Assembly: GCA_029532415.1 (NCBI GenBank)
Contig: JAQOTA010000034.1
Span: 434,001 to 498,000 of the forward strand
DNA: 64,000 nucleotides
Reading direction: 5' to 3'
DNA from: Marasmius tenuissimus
Taxonomy: Eukaryota > Basidiomycota > Agaricomycetes > Agaricales > Marasmiaceae
The position numbers and the translations under genes were made by a program. The notes under the pieces are model-generated. The model was not told the origin of the DNA and did no database searches. It saw only the letters and a program-made list of their open reading frames with translations. Positions 10,242-21,904 of this stretch are shown piece by piece (the first letter of the stretch is position 1; every line of letters begins with the position of its first letter).

Positions 10242-11359
10242 AATGAGTTGTTTTCGTGAAAGATTGATTGTTGAGATTCGTTGGTTCAAGGTTTTAGTAT
10301 CGCGCTGCGAGAAAATATCTATGAGGGTCGCTGTGAGCAAACCAAAGAAAATGTGAAAGCTGGATTGACTCACGAAGATGTTCGTATAAAGCTACAGCAA
10401 GTGAAAAGACCAAGTCAAGGCGGAAGAAAGTCGTTGAAAGGCGTGAGTTGTAAAACAGAACAGAGACTGAACTCAAAGCTGAGAGGATAATGAAGCTACC
10501 GGCAGATGCTAACTTGGTATATATATCCGACGAACAATGCGGCTGCCACCACTACAGCGTCCCATTGTCCGTTACGCAGACAATGGGGGTGGTGGAGGAA
10601 CAATGAATTGCCTTTTTCGGCGATCAATAGCCAAAGCGCCCGGACCAGTTTGCGAGTGTTTGGACACCAAAGTGGCTACATCCGGATGCAATCTGTACAT
10701 TTCCGCCGGATTTTGGAACATTTTGTCCGATAGTGTTCCTATTGAGATCAGAATTACGGGTCAATTGCGCCCACTGGGGCAAACAGAACGTACAAACAGA
10801 CGGTTGTGCTGAAGTTATATTGTTCCCAGTAAACTGTTGCACCGGCCTTCTTTGTGCGACGCGTGAAGAAAACCGACGTGTTTTTGGTGTCCATGAGGGA
10901 AGGTCGGGCGACTGTCTCAGGAGGGCAGCTCGAGCGGCAACTACTAGTGTGTATGATGGGAGGCAATCGAAGATCATCCTCGTGAGACTGACAAGAACAC
11001 TCGCTCATAATTTGAGAACCTAATCAATGTGGAATCAATTCGAAGTTTTGCTGTGAAAAGCGAGTCGGCTGGCCAGATATGCCAACGGCTCCGAGCACCG
11101 AGTCAGTACCTTGCTTCAAGTTGCGTGCCGCAGCGATAAAGAACCTCTCAGAGCCCCAGGTTGATAGACGCGTAGCTGCTTTCGGAGCTTCCCTTGAACA
11201 GCATGATCTACCAGTTGAATGAGTCGGAAACGAAGGGATGGTCAAAGCACTTGAGTGTCACCCGGTTATCTTATCATCAAACAGCTTTTCCCACACTACA
11301 TAATCAAAGCGCCCGCAACACAACATCTTGACAACAACGATCTCGTTATCAGCCTTACT
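10242..11359. other. intergenic promoter region with hairpin
   Basis: Divergent upstream region of the BTG-like gene. It holds a TATA-like run (tatatatatcc, 10518 region) and a perfect 9 bp stem hairpin at 10561-10587. No coding exon is convincing. Confidence 0.4.
10561..10587. repeat. inverted repeat, 9 bp stem with 9 nt loop
   Basis: CCCATTGTC at 10561-10569 pairs perfectly with GACAATGGG at 10579-10587 around a 9 nt spacer. Its role is unknown; it may be a protein-binding palindrome. Confidence 0.7.
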
Positions 11360-11623
11360 ATGGCTCTCTCGCAGGTCTGATTCTCCCCGTACTTGTCAAT
11401 GACCATGTAAACACGTTGCGCAGTATGTTCTCTTTTGCCTCGTTCTTTGCCTCACATGGGCTCAGAGTCATCTCCAGAACCTGCAGGTCGAAAATGCCGG
11501 AATCATTGCTTCCATCTTCTCGTGCTGCGCGACCTGCGCAATCTGTCGAGTAAGGTTTCCATTCGATCCCAAAAGCAGCGCCTGATCACATGAATTCCTG
11601 AACAGGAAACGCGCAGTGTGTGA
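11360..11623 (+). CDS. possible tiny Cys-rich membrane peptide (speculative)
   Basis: A speculative three-exon chain: 11360-11374, 11478-11549, 11606-11623, giving 34 aa. Exon 2 encodes a hydrophobic, cysteine-rich run (GIIASIFSCCATCAICR), bounded by a gtaagg donor and by acceptors ccag and acag. The peptide could be a palmitoylated membrane peptide. Support is only the composition and splice sites, so chance is quite possible. Confidence 0.2.
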
Positions 11624-11713
11624 AGTTGAACCAAGCTGAGACTTAAATGGTCTGGTACCCCCTACCACTGCATTATTTTTGACTCATTCTAACACTCATA
11701 CTCAAACTCGAAC

Positions 11714-14700
11714 ATGCAACCCAGAGGCCATTCCGGAGGCCGAGCAAGAGGTGGTGGTGGTGGTGGTGGCGGTCGGGGATATAGCCCAGACAGAGGTGGC
11801 CGTGGATCCGGTAGCCATGATGGAGGACGCGGTCGTGCAGGTGGTCCCAGTCCCAGAGGTGGTGGCTTCAGAGGTGGTGGTCGAGGCGGCCCACCTCCCA
11901 TCTTCAATCCAAATACACCCCTTCACATGGACGAGCGCCTTGGAGCCAACGAGCTGAATAGCGTGATCGCGTCCTTCAACAGGTTACAAGTAGACGATCC
12001 GATACGGCCTCTACGACCCGGTTTTGGTACACTCGGAAACCCAATCACTCTTCGAGCCAACTTCTTTGCTGTGAAGGTGCCAAGGAATTGCGTTGTCTAC
12101 GATTACCAGGTCTCTGTCAGCCCAGAGGCTGGCGTGAGGCGAGTCAGATCGAGAATACTCCGCCTCTTGGAGGCAAGACCTCTGTTCGCCCCATATGTGA
12201 ACCATATCGCGCACGATGGCAGTCAGAGACTAGTCTCATCGCGTCAACTATCTCAGCCTCTGTCTGTCGAGGTGCCGTTCCTCGAGGAGGGAGAGACTTC
12301 GCCTAGGCGGGATGCTAGAACTTACACTGTATCCATTGGATTTGTTCGTTCGCTCGACACTAATGACCTAACAAAGTGAGTCATTTCTTTTTCTTCCTTC
12401 CTTTCTTCTCTCAGACTTGACACGAATAGATACATGAAAGGTCAACCTGATTTCCGAAAGTACGACCCCGCACCTCTCATCGGCGCTCTTAATCTGGTAC
12501 TACAACGCCGCGCCGCGCAAACCGGAATACGAATTGGACAAGACCGCGACAATAACAAGAATGACAGGAATAAATACTTCTTCCCCCTCAACTCTCGCAC
12601 ACACCGCCTGGGGCCTGGTTTAGTTGCGATTCAAGGTTATTATGCTTCTGTGCGACCGACGTACAAGGAGCTCATGGTGAACGTGTATGTTTCCACTTAT
12701 ATAGCCCGTTCATTGATCGAGCTGATACCCCCTGTAGCAACGTTTGCATGGCTGCTTTCATTGACCTTCCGGGAAATATGGTCGATGCGTTGCTCGCGTT
12801 CAACCGAGGCTCGCAGGGCGCCATGCCGACCTTGCCACCAGGTCTTGTAAGAAGCATCAAGGTGACGACGCAATATCTAGGCTACAAGAAGAGAACCAAG
12901 GTCTACGCGATCGGTACGACATCCGCGAGGAACACTTTCTTCCGACACGAGACACTGGGACGGATTTCAGTCGAAAATTACTTCAAAAATCGTACGTTGT
13001 CGATCCACTTGTTTGACTGGTGAAGCTGAGCCATACAATGACAGAGTACCCGCATATCCAGCTCCGACATGCCACTGATGTCCCGGTCATCGACATTCGT
13101 GGACCGAAGAGTCGAACGGCTGTGTATGTTCCAGCGGAACTATGTATGATCGAGCCGGGTCAGGTGTATCGCGAGAAGCTCTCTAGCCTCGAAACGAGGG
13201 AGATGATACGCGTAGCTTGCAACCCTCCAACGTTCAACGCTGAGTCTATCGTTGGTGACGGGTTCACGAAGCTTGGACTGTCTCCCCCTTCAGCACCCGC
13301 AACCAGCTTCGGTATTAGTGTCAGCAACGATATGGCTGTTATACCTGCCCGGGAGTTGCCACCCCCAAGGCTGCAGTACGGAACTCAACCGGTCAACGCA
13401 AATAATGGGAGTTGGAATATCACTGGGAACCTCGTCTTCACTCGTGCAGCGTCGGTCAAGAGTTGGTGGATATTGGTTGTGAGGGATGGAAACATAAGCC
13501 AACTTGTTCCGTTAAAGCAAGATCTGATTCCGCTGCGAAACGAGTTCAACGAGAAGCTCAAAACCAAAGGGCTGCAGATGCCGACGACGTTGCCAAGGTT
13601 GTTTGATACGGAACCGTTACCTCCAGCCTCAAGGGAAGACCCGACGAGACGTCAGGCGATCACTATCATACGGAATACGCTAGCGGACGAGATCAAGAAA
13701 GCGAGGGCAAGCAACGCACCAAAGCCGGATTTTATCCTTGTCTTGCTGGCCAACACCGATAATTTCATTTATCCCGCTATAAAGGTTCGTTTCGAGATGC
13801 TCTCCGCTGACATTCGCAACTCAATCGACTCTCGATGGTAGAAAATATGTGATTCGGAGCTTGGAATCAACACTCTCCACCTCCAACTTGAGAAGGCCAT
13901 GAATCCCGTTGCCAACAAACGAGATCAGTATCTTTCTAATGTTGCTCTGAAGGTGAACACGAAACTCGGGGGTGTCAATCATCAGGTGCGAAGGTTCTAC
14001 AACCACAGATCAATTAGAGTTTGCTGACCGTGCCGCGCTTATATGACCAGCTGGATCCAAGGGCGATGGATTGGCTACGGAAGAAGAAGACTATGATGGT
14101 CGGGATTGATGTTACCCATCGAGGACCTGGAAGCAAGGACGGTACTCCTTCCATCGCGGCTGTTGTGGCCAATGTGGACGAGGATTTCGTACAGTTTCCG
14201 GCCAGCATGAGGATTCAGGGCACTCACGAGATCCGAGAGGCGAGTCCCCCATACCCTACTCTCGTTGTACTTGACTGAGGACGCTATATCGCTCGCTAGA
14301 TGGTTTTGGAACTACGCGACATGATGGTCGAGCGTCTTCTTGCCTTTGAAAAGCGTAGCGGATCGCTCCCAGAAAGGATCATCGTATTTCGGGATGGTGT
14401 TTCCGAGGTAAGTCGACAACGCCGGTACTTGGTTGTCACGTTTTCCCCTAGGCTTGACTGCGGTTTGCCTTCTTTTCCAGGGACAATACGATACTGTGAT
14501 ATCTCAGGAACTGAAGCAGATTCTTGAAGCGTTCAAGAGGTTCAATACCTCCGACCGTAAGAAACCATACCGCCCAAAGATTTCCATCATCATTTGCGGG
14601 AAACGCCATCATGCTCGGTACGCATCTATGAAATGTCAGGTTCTCCTAAGTACTCATCAATACCACGATACTTACAGGTTCTACCCCACCAATGTTGCCT

Positions 14701-15262
14701 ATGCCGCCCAAAATGGGAACACGCGGCCAGGAACAGTGGTCGATAAGGGCGTAACAGGAGTGTAAGTCTTCCTTTGTTTTGTCTTCGTCCAGGTGAGCGT
14801 TGGGCACTGATGGTGGCTTCTTCAGATTCGATTTCGACTTCTATCTACAAGCTCATGCTGGGCTTCAAGGCACTGTCCGACCTACGCACTACGTGGTCAT
14901 ATACGACGAGACCAAGTTTGGGGCCGATGAGATTCAACAGGGCACTCATCATACGAGCTACTTGTACGCTCGTGCCACGAGGGCTGTCAGCCTTGTCCCT
15001 CCGGCTTATTATGCTGACTTGGCTTGTGAGAGAGGGAGATGTTACTTGAACGACTTTCTTGTTGGGAATGAATCTGATAGGGGAAGCTCTGCTGGAGGTC
15101 GGTCTGACAAAGAGGCGGAGAGACAGAGAGTTTTCGAAGCCGCGCAACAGGCCTGGGGTCATGGGGTGAGTCCGATTCGAAAGTGCATGCGATTGAGCGG
15201 TCTTTCTCAATGCTGTCTTATAGGTCAACCCATCCCTTCGGGATACAATGTTTTATATTTGA
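11714..15262 (+). CDS. Argonaute protein
   Basis: Core RNA-silencing nuclease that binds small RNAs and cleaves complementary transcripts. Exons: 11714-12375, 12430-12684, 12738-12991, 13045-13784, 13842-13985, 14051-14239, 14300-14407, 14481-14617, 14678-14761, 14826-15165, 15224-15262 (983 aa, typical). The N-terminus is an RGG/Gly-rich disordered stretch of about 65 aa. The ArgoN, PAZ (LMVNVNVCMAAFI... FKNQYPHIQLRHATDVPVI), MID and PIWI domains follow. The PIWI tetrad looks intact: D705 (VGIDVTH), E748 (REMVLEL), D780 (VFRDGVSE) and H879 (RPTHYVV), so slicing is plausible. The intron 14240-14299 starts with GC (GAG/gcgagt) and yields the expected HEIREMVLEL. The C-terminus ends DTMFYI, near the usual -MFFM/-MYFA end. 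Confidence 0.95.
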
Positions 15263-15399
15263 TAGGGATATTGAGGTATTGTAATGTGTCGACTAGTACT
15301 AAGTAGGAGGAACGTGTATTTCTTGATATCGAAATGGGTTGTGTCAGCTCTCGTTTTGCTTCTATGGCTCTTGAAGGAGCGACTCACACATCTGTATGA

Positions 15400-15610
15400 T
15401 CACGGGCAAAGTGCGACCCCAGATTCGTTTGCCTGGTCCGTTTGGCATTGCTGTTGTGGCTCACGCACTGCGTGGAAGAAATGGGGAGGTAGGTATTAGT
15501 CGAGAAAATCAGTAACCAGACATCGGGAGTCAGGGCACACCTTCGATGACGGGGAGGGCAGTTACGCTCAGAACGAGTGCCATAATGAAAGCGACGATTT
15601 GAAGCTTCAT
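15400..15610 (-). CDS. small secreted peptide A (C...LCP family)
   Basis: Two exons, 15541-15610 and 15400-15467, with a phase 1 intron of 73 nt; 45 aa. The start MKLQIVAFIMALVLSVTALP is a textbook signal peptide. The second exon encodes a short hydrophilic segment with one Cys (QQQC), 12 residues later ending GVALCP-stop. It shares this plan (signal peptide exon, phase 1 intron, two Cys, terminal LCP) with the genes at 16351-16557 and 17971-18256. I know no named family. It is probably a secreted, single-disulfide mini-peptide. Confidence 0.6.
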
Positions 15611-16350
15611 GATGATAGTGACAATGGGATGGTAGTGGAGTCTCAGAACTTCAAAGCTAAAATCTGCGGGCTCTTTATACCCAAGCCCCGCATTACTAGT
15701 ACCTGCCTTGCGCCGAGAGACCAACCACAAGATGAAAGGTTTTTTCTCTCTCCAATCATGAAATTCACCCGGGATGTCTGTAAGGGATTTTTCTGATACC
15801 TCCACGGAACTTGTTTTCTGATTCAATAAGACGAGCGCAAAGCATCATCCATGTGTATGTGTGAGAGTACTTGGATTTGCGACACTGACACTGACACTGA
15901 CAGAAAGCTTCTCCCGCATTGATTCGGATGTATGGATTTCCGGCACATTGAAGGACGATTGTTACTGGAATCGATGGCCCCCTCCTTGGACATTTCCACT
16001 ACGGGACGTGGTGTAGTACTTTGGCTTGCTACAACGACAGAGCATACGTAGTGTGAGTAAACTTCTTGCTCCTGTTCATTGGCAGGTTTTTCTAGACGAC
16101 GGCTCAGCTCGTGGCACCAGATGGGCCGAGGGGAAACACAACGCGACCTGTTCTGATATGCACAGATTGGAGACTTCTTTTCTAGACTATCTGAGTTACA
16201 CTGACATCTGCTTACTATCCCCTTACATTGGGCTATTGATATCTCGTCACAGACACGCGTACGATCTCGAATAATTCGTTCTGGAACATTAATGCATCAG
16301 CCTTTGATCGGTGATGCATGATGTCCAAGCGGCGAGTACTCACATCAAGC
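15611..16350. other. intergenic between peptide genes A and B
   Basis: Contains a short tandem run of the hexamer actgac at about 15881-15902. No gene is seen. Confidence 0.4.
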
Positions 16351-16557
16351 TCAAGGACAGAGAGGTAACGCGGTCTCGGCGGCATTCGAGGGTTTAGTAC
16401 AGACTATGGCATGAGTTTAATATGCATATCGACGGAGGAGAAGAAGCAAAAACACACTCGGAGGATCCGCCCGTTCTTGAACAGCTGCAGCGAGTCCTAC
16501 GCCAGTGGTGTATGTAAGAGTGAGGGCGAGGGCGGCGAAAACGAGGTTGAGATTCAT
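16351..16557 (-). CDS. small secreted peptide B (C...LCP family)
   Basis: Two exons, 16458-16557 and 16351-16403, phase 1 intron of 54 nt, 50 aa. A hydrophobic signal peptide (MNLNLVFAALALTLTYTTG) is followed by a short propeptide-like segment with Glu-Arg (VQERADPP). Exon 2 then encodes ICTKPSNAAETALPLCP-stop, with two Cys spaced by 13 residues. The architecture matches peptides A and C. The intron donor gtgtgt and acceptor catag are ordinary. The function is unknown; secretion is inferred from the leader. Confidence 0.6.
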
Positions 16558-17970
16558 GTTGAACGGTTTGGGATGTCTGAGGATAGGACGACAAGTGAGC
16601 GCCTTTTTATAGACAACGTACTGGGGAGAGTCTGGCGGTGGCAAAATTTTTGACATGGGCAGCTTTGCGATGACTACTATGACATGGATTAACAATTGGA
16701 CAGATATGTACCGGGATATGAGGAACTCATACGAGTAGGCTATTATTAGGATAGTTCCTAGCTTCTGGACAGATCAGCAAAAGTAAGGACATACCGTCGC
16801 ACGGGCTGAGCGCTGAGCGCTGAGCCTCCATCATATGTAGTCCAGTTTGAAGTCGAATGATCTCGGGGAATGTGGGGCGGTCGAACCCACCGTTGCGATA
16901 GAACTAATTTCGGTGCGAGGGGTGATGGTATCTTCGTTGAGGGGAAAAATGGCGCCGCCCTTCGACGAGGTTTAGGGCAGGTCGTAACGTGATTTCCCAC
17001 GACCTCACGACCACTCGACGCGCCTCCTTCGCTTCACAGATGTGGTTGGGTTCCACACCCGCGTAGATCCTGCATGAATGGATGACTTTTCTCTGGCTAA
17101 TCAAAATTTCTTTGTGCCTGAATTCAGCGGAGAGTTTTACGGACTGACCCCCGAGCGAGACAAATCTGGCAAGTCGACCTGTTCATTCAGAACTGTACCT
17201 TTTGCTTATCACTGTAAATCTTTCGAAATAGAGACTGGAGGTAAGTATGAAGACTCAGTACTCTGATTCTCGCGCTAATACCGCCAGGGTGCGTAGTTAC
17301 CCGTGATCTAGGGGTACAATCCTGGGATTCTATGAATGCGAATCTCGACAAAACCTCAACAAATCTAGGTGGGAAGAATTATTGACAATGATGTATCTGA
17401 ATTTGACAGGAAAATCCAAGGATCGAGTGCATACGGTTCCTGGCACCCTACTCACGATCTGTCTGTCTGACGGCCGCACCCATGCGGTACTTTTCGTGTT
17501 TTTTTCTTTTCCTGGAATGATTTTACGAGTAACAGGACAACTCCTGATTTACTTGATTAACATCTTTGAACATACGGGCCACCGAGCCAAGCCTGAGGCA
17601 TGAGTCGTTGGCAGGCTTCTCCCGGTACTGTTCGATTTGGCCTCCCAAGTGTTGCTGTAGTGGTGGTAAGTGTCAATCAAGAGATAGGTATGACGGACAA
17701 CTCACGCTTGAAGAGACTCTTGAATGTGAGGTGCTTCGTCCACTCAGATTGAGCACCGATCAGGGGATGTGGTACATTTCCGCGAATTCTCAGATTCCGT
17801 CCGCCTATCGCGACTTCGACTCAGCTCGAATGTATCGCCCGCCAAACCATTCTTCCAGGTCCCATTCGATTCATACGGCGTTGCTCTTTCTATGCTACGA
17901 ACCTTCAGAAGAGCAAACATTGCTTCCTTGAGCTACAGGCCTCCCAGTGTTCCAGAACCTTTCCAGCGTC
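16558..17970. other. intergenic, short tandem repeat
   Basis: Holds three perfect copies of the 7-mer gctgagc at 16805-16825. The remaining ORFs have no family features. Confidence 0.4.
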
Positions 17971-18256
17971 ATGAAGTCCAAACTCGCCTACATCGGTACT
18001 TTTATCGTCTTTGTGGTCCGCATAGCTGCTCTTCCCGCTGCAGCAACTGGTGGGGTCCAAGCGCGTGATTCTGGCCCTGTCGCACCAGTCCCGACCACGA
18101 AACCACTTCCGACCCTCGTCAGTGACTGTAGGTGTTCCTTTGCTACACGTCCTCCAATGTGTTGACCGCGTATCGTTGTCAATCCCACCATTCACCCCAC
18201 TCCCAGAAGACACAAGCGTTTGTACGAACCCTAACGGGAGACCGCTCTGCCCTTGA
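17971..18256 (+). CDS. small secreted peptide C (C...LCP family)
   Basis: Two exons, 17971-18127 and 18210-18256, phase 1 intron of 82 nt, 67 aa. The signal peptide is MKSKLAYIGTFIVFVVRIAALP. A longer Pro/Thr-rich middle (PVAPVPTTKPLP) precedes exon 2, which encodes TSVCTNPNGRPLCP-stop, with two Cys spaced by 8. The acceptor used (agaag at 18204-18209) is chosen because the cag three bases earlier gives an immediate stop, and because it restores the C...LCP ending seen in A and B. Reading through the intron would instead give a 72-residue ORF with a different Cys pattern. Confidence 0.55.
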
Positions 18257-18963
18257 GATAAGGTGGGTCTCAAAGCTTTCGTCCTGAAGATTCCTGGACT
18301 GAGTTTCGGAAAAGAACTGGAGGGCGGTCCGAGCTGTATGTAATGGTCGAGCATATTCGGGGTTGGAGAAGTCGGAAGTTGCGACGTCGAGGCTCCGAAA
18401 TGCGATAGGACGGGAGTTTTCTGGGTTTGCAAGCACATAGAGATAAGGTCAATGCGTAGTAAATATAGCTTGTTAGAGTCCTTTTTCATCGGTGGCCAGC
18501 ATTAACATGGTCGAAGATACGCGACGGTCGCAAAGTACAACTTGAAGCTTGAAGAACCCTAAGAGCACGTTTGCAGAATCCTATATCCGATAATTCCGTT
18601 CCGAGAGGAAGCTAGCTGCGTTACTGCCTGTCAGATCGTACGCACTGTCGGAAGCGAAGAGCTAACAGCGCAAAGATCGGCGTCATTGTGCACAAATCGA
18701 CCAGGTATCTCCAAGTTAAAGTCTTTCAAAATACTTTTCTTGCTTCGAACGTTTATCTTGATAGAGCCCAGAGGATGTCAGAGTCCTCAGGGAAGACTGA
18801 AGAGTTATCAACGTTCGCCAGGCCCAGGTCCTAGAGCTCGTTATTCATCTTCCGAGTCTGGGTGAGAACCCTCGGGACGATAAGACATGGAATTCCTCAG
18901 ATAAGGGATGTTGCGTAGGAGTTGACGGAGGTTGACAGGATTTCCGCCATAAAGGGTGCGACG
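18257..18963. other. intergenic, no gene seen
   Basis: This is the likely promoter of the EOS1-domain gene. A minus-strand ORF overlapping peptide C is judged a shadow. Confidence 0.4.
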
Positions 18964-20814
18964 ATGAGCAAATATGAGACCAATTTATCCCCCCCATTTT
19001 CTCTTGTTCTTTCTCATCTGGTCACCAACATGATATCCTCAGAAGATGAAAGTGCAGTGATTGTGAGGAACATACGCAGTCGACGACGGGCGAAAACCAC
19101 GAGTCGAACGCCTCCCACGACCTGGTCGTCTAATTCTCTCGTAACCGCGACAGTCAAGCACCGGTCCAATTCATCGCCTGCATTGAACTCCAACGTCGTT
19201 CCGAATCTAAAGCGGGGGACCTCATCATCATCTTCGACGTTCTCTCCTTCCCCTATTACAGCTCTCTCTCCCATTACGCCCACCTCGAGTTCTCCTGTTT
19301 TTCCGTTTTCGATGCCCAAACCGATTCAGAGCTCGATAGACAGCGGCGATGATGACCCTTATTCAGAGGATGACATGCTTTGGCATCGTGGAGGGTCCAG
19401 TTTGGGTGGAAGGGGGGGCAGCGGGACGTCGTTCGGTGGAGCAAAGAGAGTCAGCAGCACGAGCGCATTCGGGAACGGAAACATCGGAGGGCCATATGGG
19501 ACCACCTCGGTGGTTAGTCCATACACAAATCAAGCCTATTCGAGCGTTGACAATGTCAGTCAGGTCAATAATGCTACCGGAAGCGAGCATGCCAATGAGC
19601 ACTGTGACCACTATGGTAACCCGCCGAGTTACACGACGGCGGCGGCACGTTCATACGACTACGACGATCGTTCCCGTGATGCAAGCATAGTCGGCAGTTC
19701 CTCATACGCTTCGTCATCGTCTTCAACGGTCCAGATGAGCCTTAGAGCTCGGATATTCAGTTTCGCAGCATCGCCCACGTCGCTCTCGTTCAGTCAGTTG
19801 GTCAAAGGGAAGGGCAAAGCCAGAGAACGAGAGCGGTTGATCTCTACTAAACCTGGAGAGAGAGGTGCTGGAGAGACAGAAACGGAGCTGGACGAGCCGG
19901 TGAGTCGTTCTCTCTCACTACCTGCCTTTGAACTTCGTTAATTTGCTTCACAGTCTAGGCATCTTCCGACTGCACGGTTAGCAGCACCCAAAGCACCCTT
20001 AATTCCACCGCATATACTTGAGCAACGCATCACTCCGCTGTTATTCCAATGTTCTCGTCTGCTCTCTGTGGTTCCTTCGTTCATAGGAATGCTATGGTGC
20101 ATCCTCTGCATCATTCACTACGAGCCTGAGGAGGTTACAACAAGACGGCGGCCAGATAAGGTGGATTATCTCGTCTCGTTACTATGGGTGAGGCACCTCC
20201 GCCCTCCGCCAGCGCGACCACACCACTCACCTATCGTTTTTACAGACTCTTCTGACTGGATACCAATGTCTGGCACTCACAACGGGCTTGATGACGAGGT
20301 GGAGGCTTTACTACCCGCCTTTATCTACATTGATACGTCTTCTCGCGCTACAAGCGATATGTTGGCCTGCAACGCAGTTTGCGATGCAGATGTTCGATGT
20401 AAGGATTATCTCTATATATTATCTCTCCTATTTACTGATGCTCTATGCCAGGTTACCACTCGACCGGTAGTTACATGGGCAATCGTAGGAACGACGACCT
20501 GCATGTCACGTTCTGTACAGATCTGGGTGACGAGTAACCTGTGGTGGGACTCTGGTTCTGGTTCTTCGGAATCGAGTCGTCCTCCTAGCCGGAAACCTTC
20601 CTCTGTGTCTGTCGGTGTTGGTATTGGGGGAGACACCGACAAGAAGACGGATGGGGATTTGGCGGTTGATGGGCCTAGGTGGCGTGGGGGGAGATGGGGA
20701 GGGAGAACTTGGGATTGGAATGAGGTTGTGTGGAAGTGTATGTTGCCGGCGGGGGTGGTGTATTGTGTTATGGCGTGGGTGGGGGAAGGGAGGAGGGAAT
20801 GGAACGGGTGTTGA
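18964..20814 (+). CDS. EOS1-domain membrane protein (N-glycosylation-related)
   Basis: Exons: 18964-19899, 19954-20187, 20246-20398, 20452-20814 (561 aa). The first ATG of the frame is at 18964; MISSEDES at 19030 is an alternative start. Residues 1-310 are a Ser-rich disordered region. The C-terminal membrane domain matches the fungal EOS1 family: a CSRLLSVVPSFIGMLW helix, DYLVSLLW, TLLTGYQCLALTTGL, MTRWRLYYPPLSTLIRLLA, ICWPATQF and VGTTTCMSRSVQIWVTSNL. In yeast Eos1 is an ER membrane protein linked to N-glycosylation and oxidative stress tolerance. The long Ser-rich N-terminus is typical of basidiomycete members and may be phosphorylated. The C-terminal loop is Gly/Trp-rich. Confidence 0.85.
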
Positions 20815-21429
20815 TTGTGGGTGTTGATGTACATGGGTGGACGATCTAATGGTTTATCTAGGTTTTGTCAGGAATCAGTATCTTTATCGTTTATGTTCAA
20901 ATCGTGCCCAGCGAATACTACTCCATGGTCTTGCTATCCTTTCTTATCCCTTTCCTGACCTCTCACTCTTCGGAATCTTGCAAAGCGTTACTTTCCCGCT
21001 CGCGTAGAGAAGCGCTGACCCGGTTTCGGACAGCGGACTGTGCCATTGATCTGCATTTGCATGATACGGCCTCCATCGTTCTGGATGCTAACCGGGATCG
21101 ATTTGATTCGTATTCAGCTTTCCCCTCATTCAGCGGTCAACTGCTCTTCTTTTTTGCGCACGGAGATTCCTGAAGAGCCGCTGAGTAAGTACCTCTCACC
21201 GTTCATCTATGTTTAGAACCCCCTCAGCCAGACTCCATTGCCTGCTCTTGAAATAGGACTACGTCTATCTATCTATCATCCGTCTTTGCATCATACATGG
21301 TGCAGAATGAATAATGAGGTAGAAGCTCCACGATGTTTTTGGTGTCTTCAAGACATTACAAGCTCAACCATCCCCTATCAAAATTCGGATTTAATCAAGG
21401 GCGCCCCGGTCTTCCTCCCTCTCTTATTC
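20815..21429. other. intergenic
   Basis: 3' UTR and promoter sequence. ORFs here are hydrophobic by chance and lack splice support. Confidence 0.4.
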
Positions 21430-21904
21430 ATGGCACCAATTAGCGAAAACCCGTCTATCCCGGCTGTCGCTGAAACCACGCAAAGCCAATTTCCTAATCG
21501 TACCTGGCCCGGCGGTCGTGGGTGGTCGACTCTGGAGATTGTGTTAGCTGCCACACTTTTTGGACTTTGTGTGGCCATTTTTGTGTCAATGTTTGTCGTT
21601 TGGGGGTGTAGGAAACGACGTGGTCCGGCGGACGAGGTTGTGGTGCCGACCACTTGGAGGAGCTCTCGATCATTGGATATGTTGAAGAAAGCTCGCAGCA
21701 GTCTGACCGGAGGGCGGGAGTCTGGGGAGAATGAACGTTCTACAGAGGTGTGTTTAATATGTTTCTCTCCTTGTTGCCAGTTGAACGTTGAACGTTGATG
21801 TAATGGTGTAGATTTTGAACTCGAGGATACGGACGCAACCGAGCTCCAGAGGGGCGGAACCAATTCCCGTGCAGCTACCCGTCCTTGCATATAGTACGAA
21901 TTGA
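21430..21904 (+). CDS. small single-pass membrane protein, unknown function
   Basis: Exons 21430-21747 and 21812-21904, 136 aa. The start MAPISENPSIP was chosen because the longer frame upstream has no family support. A short Pro/Thr/Ser extracellular-type segment with one N-glycosylation site (NRTW) precedes a strong transmembrane helix at about residues 34-58 (TLEIVLAATLFGLCVAIFV). A basic stop-transfer WGCRKRR and a Ser/Arg-rich cytoplasmic tail follow. No family is recognised. The layout resembles many short mushroom plasma-membrane proteins and that of the larger 841 aa protein downstream. The function cannot be inferred. Confidence 0.5.

Noticed and set aside
16860..16915. B-box-like ggtcgaaccc stretch
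   Set aside because: No matching A box at the right distance and no cloverleaf on either strand.
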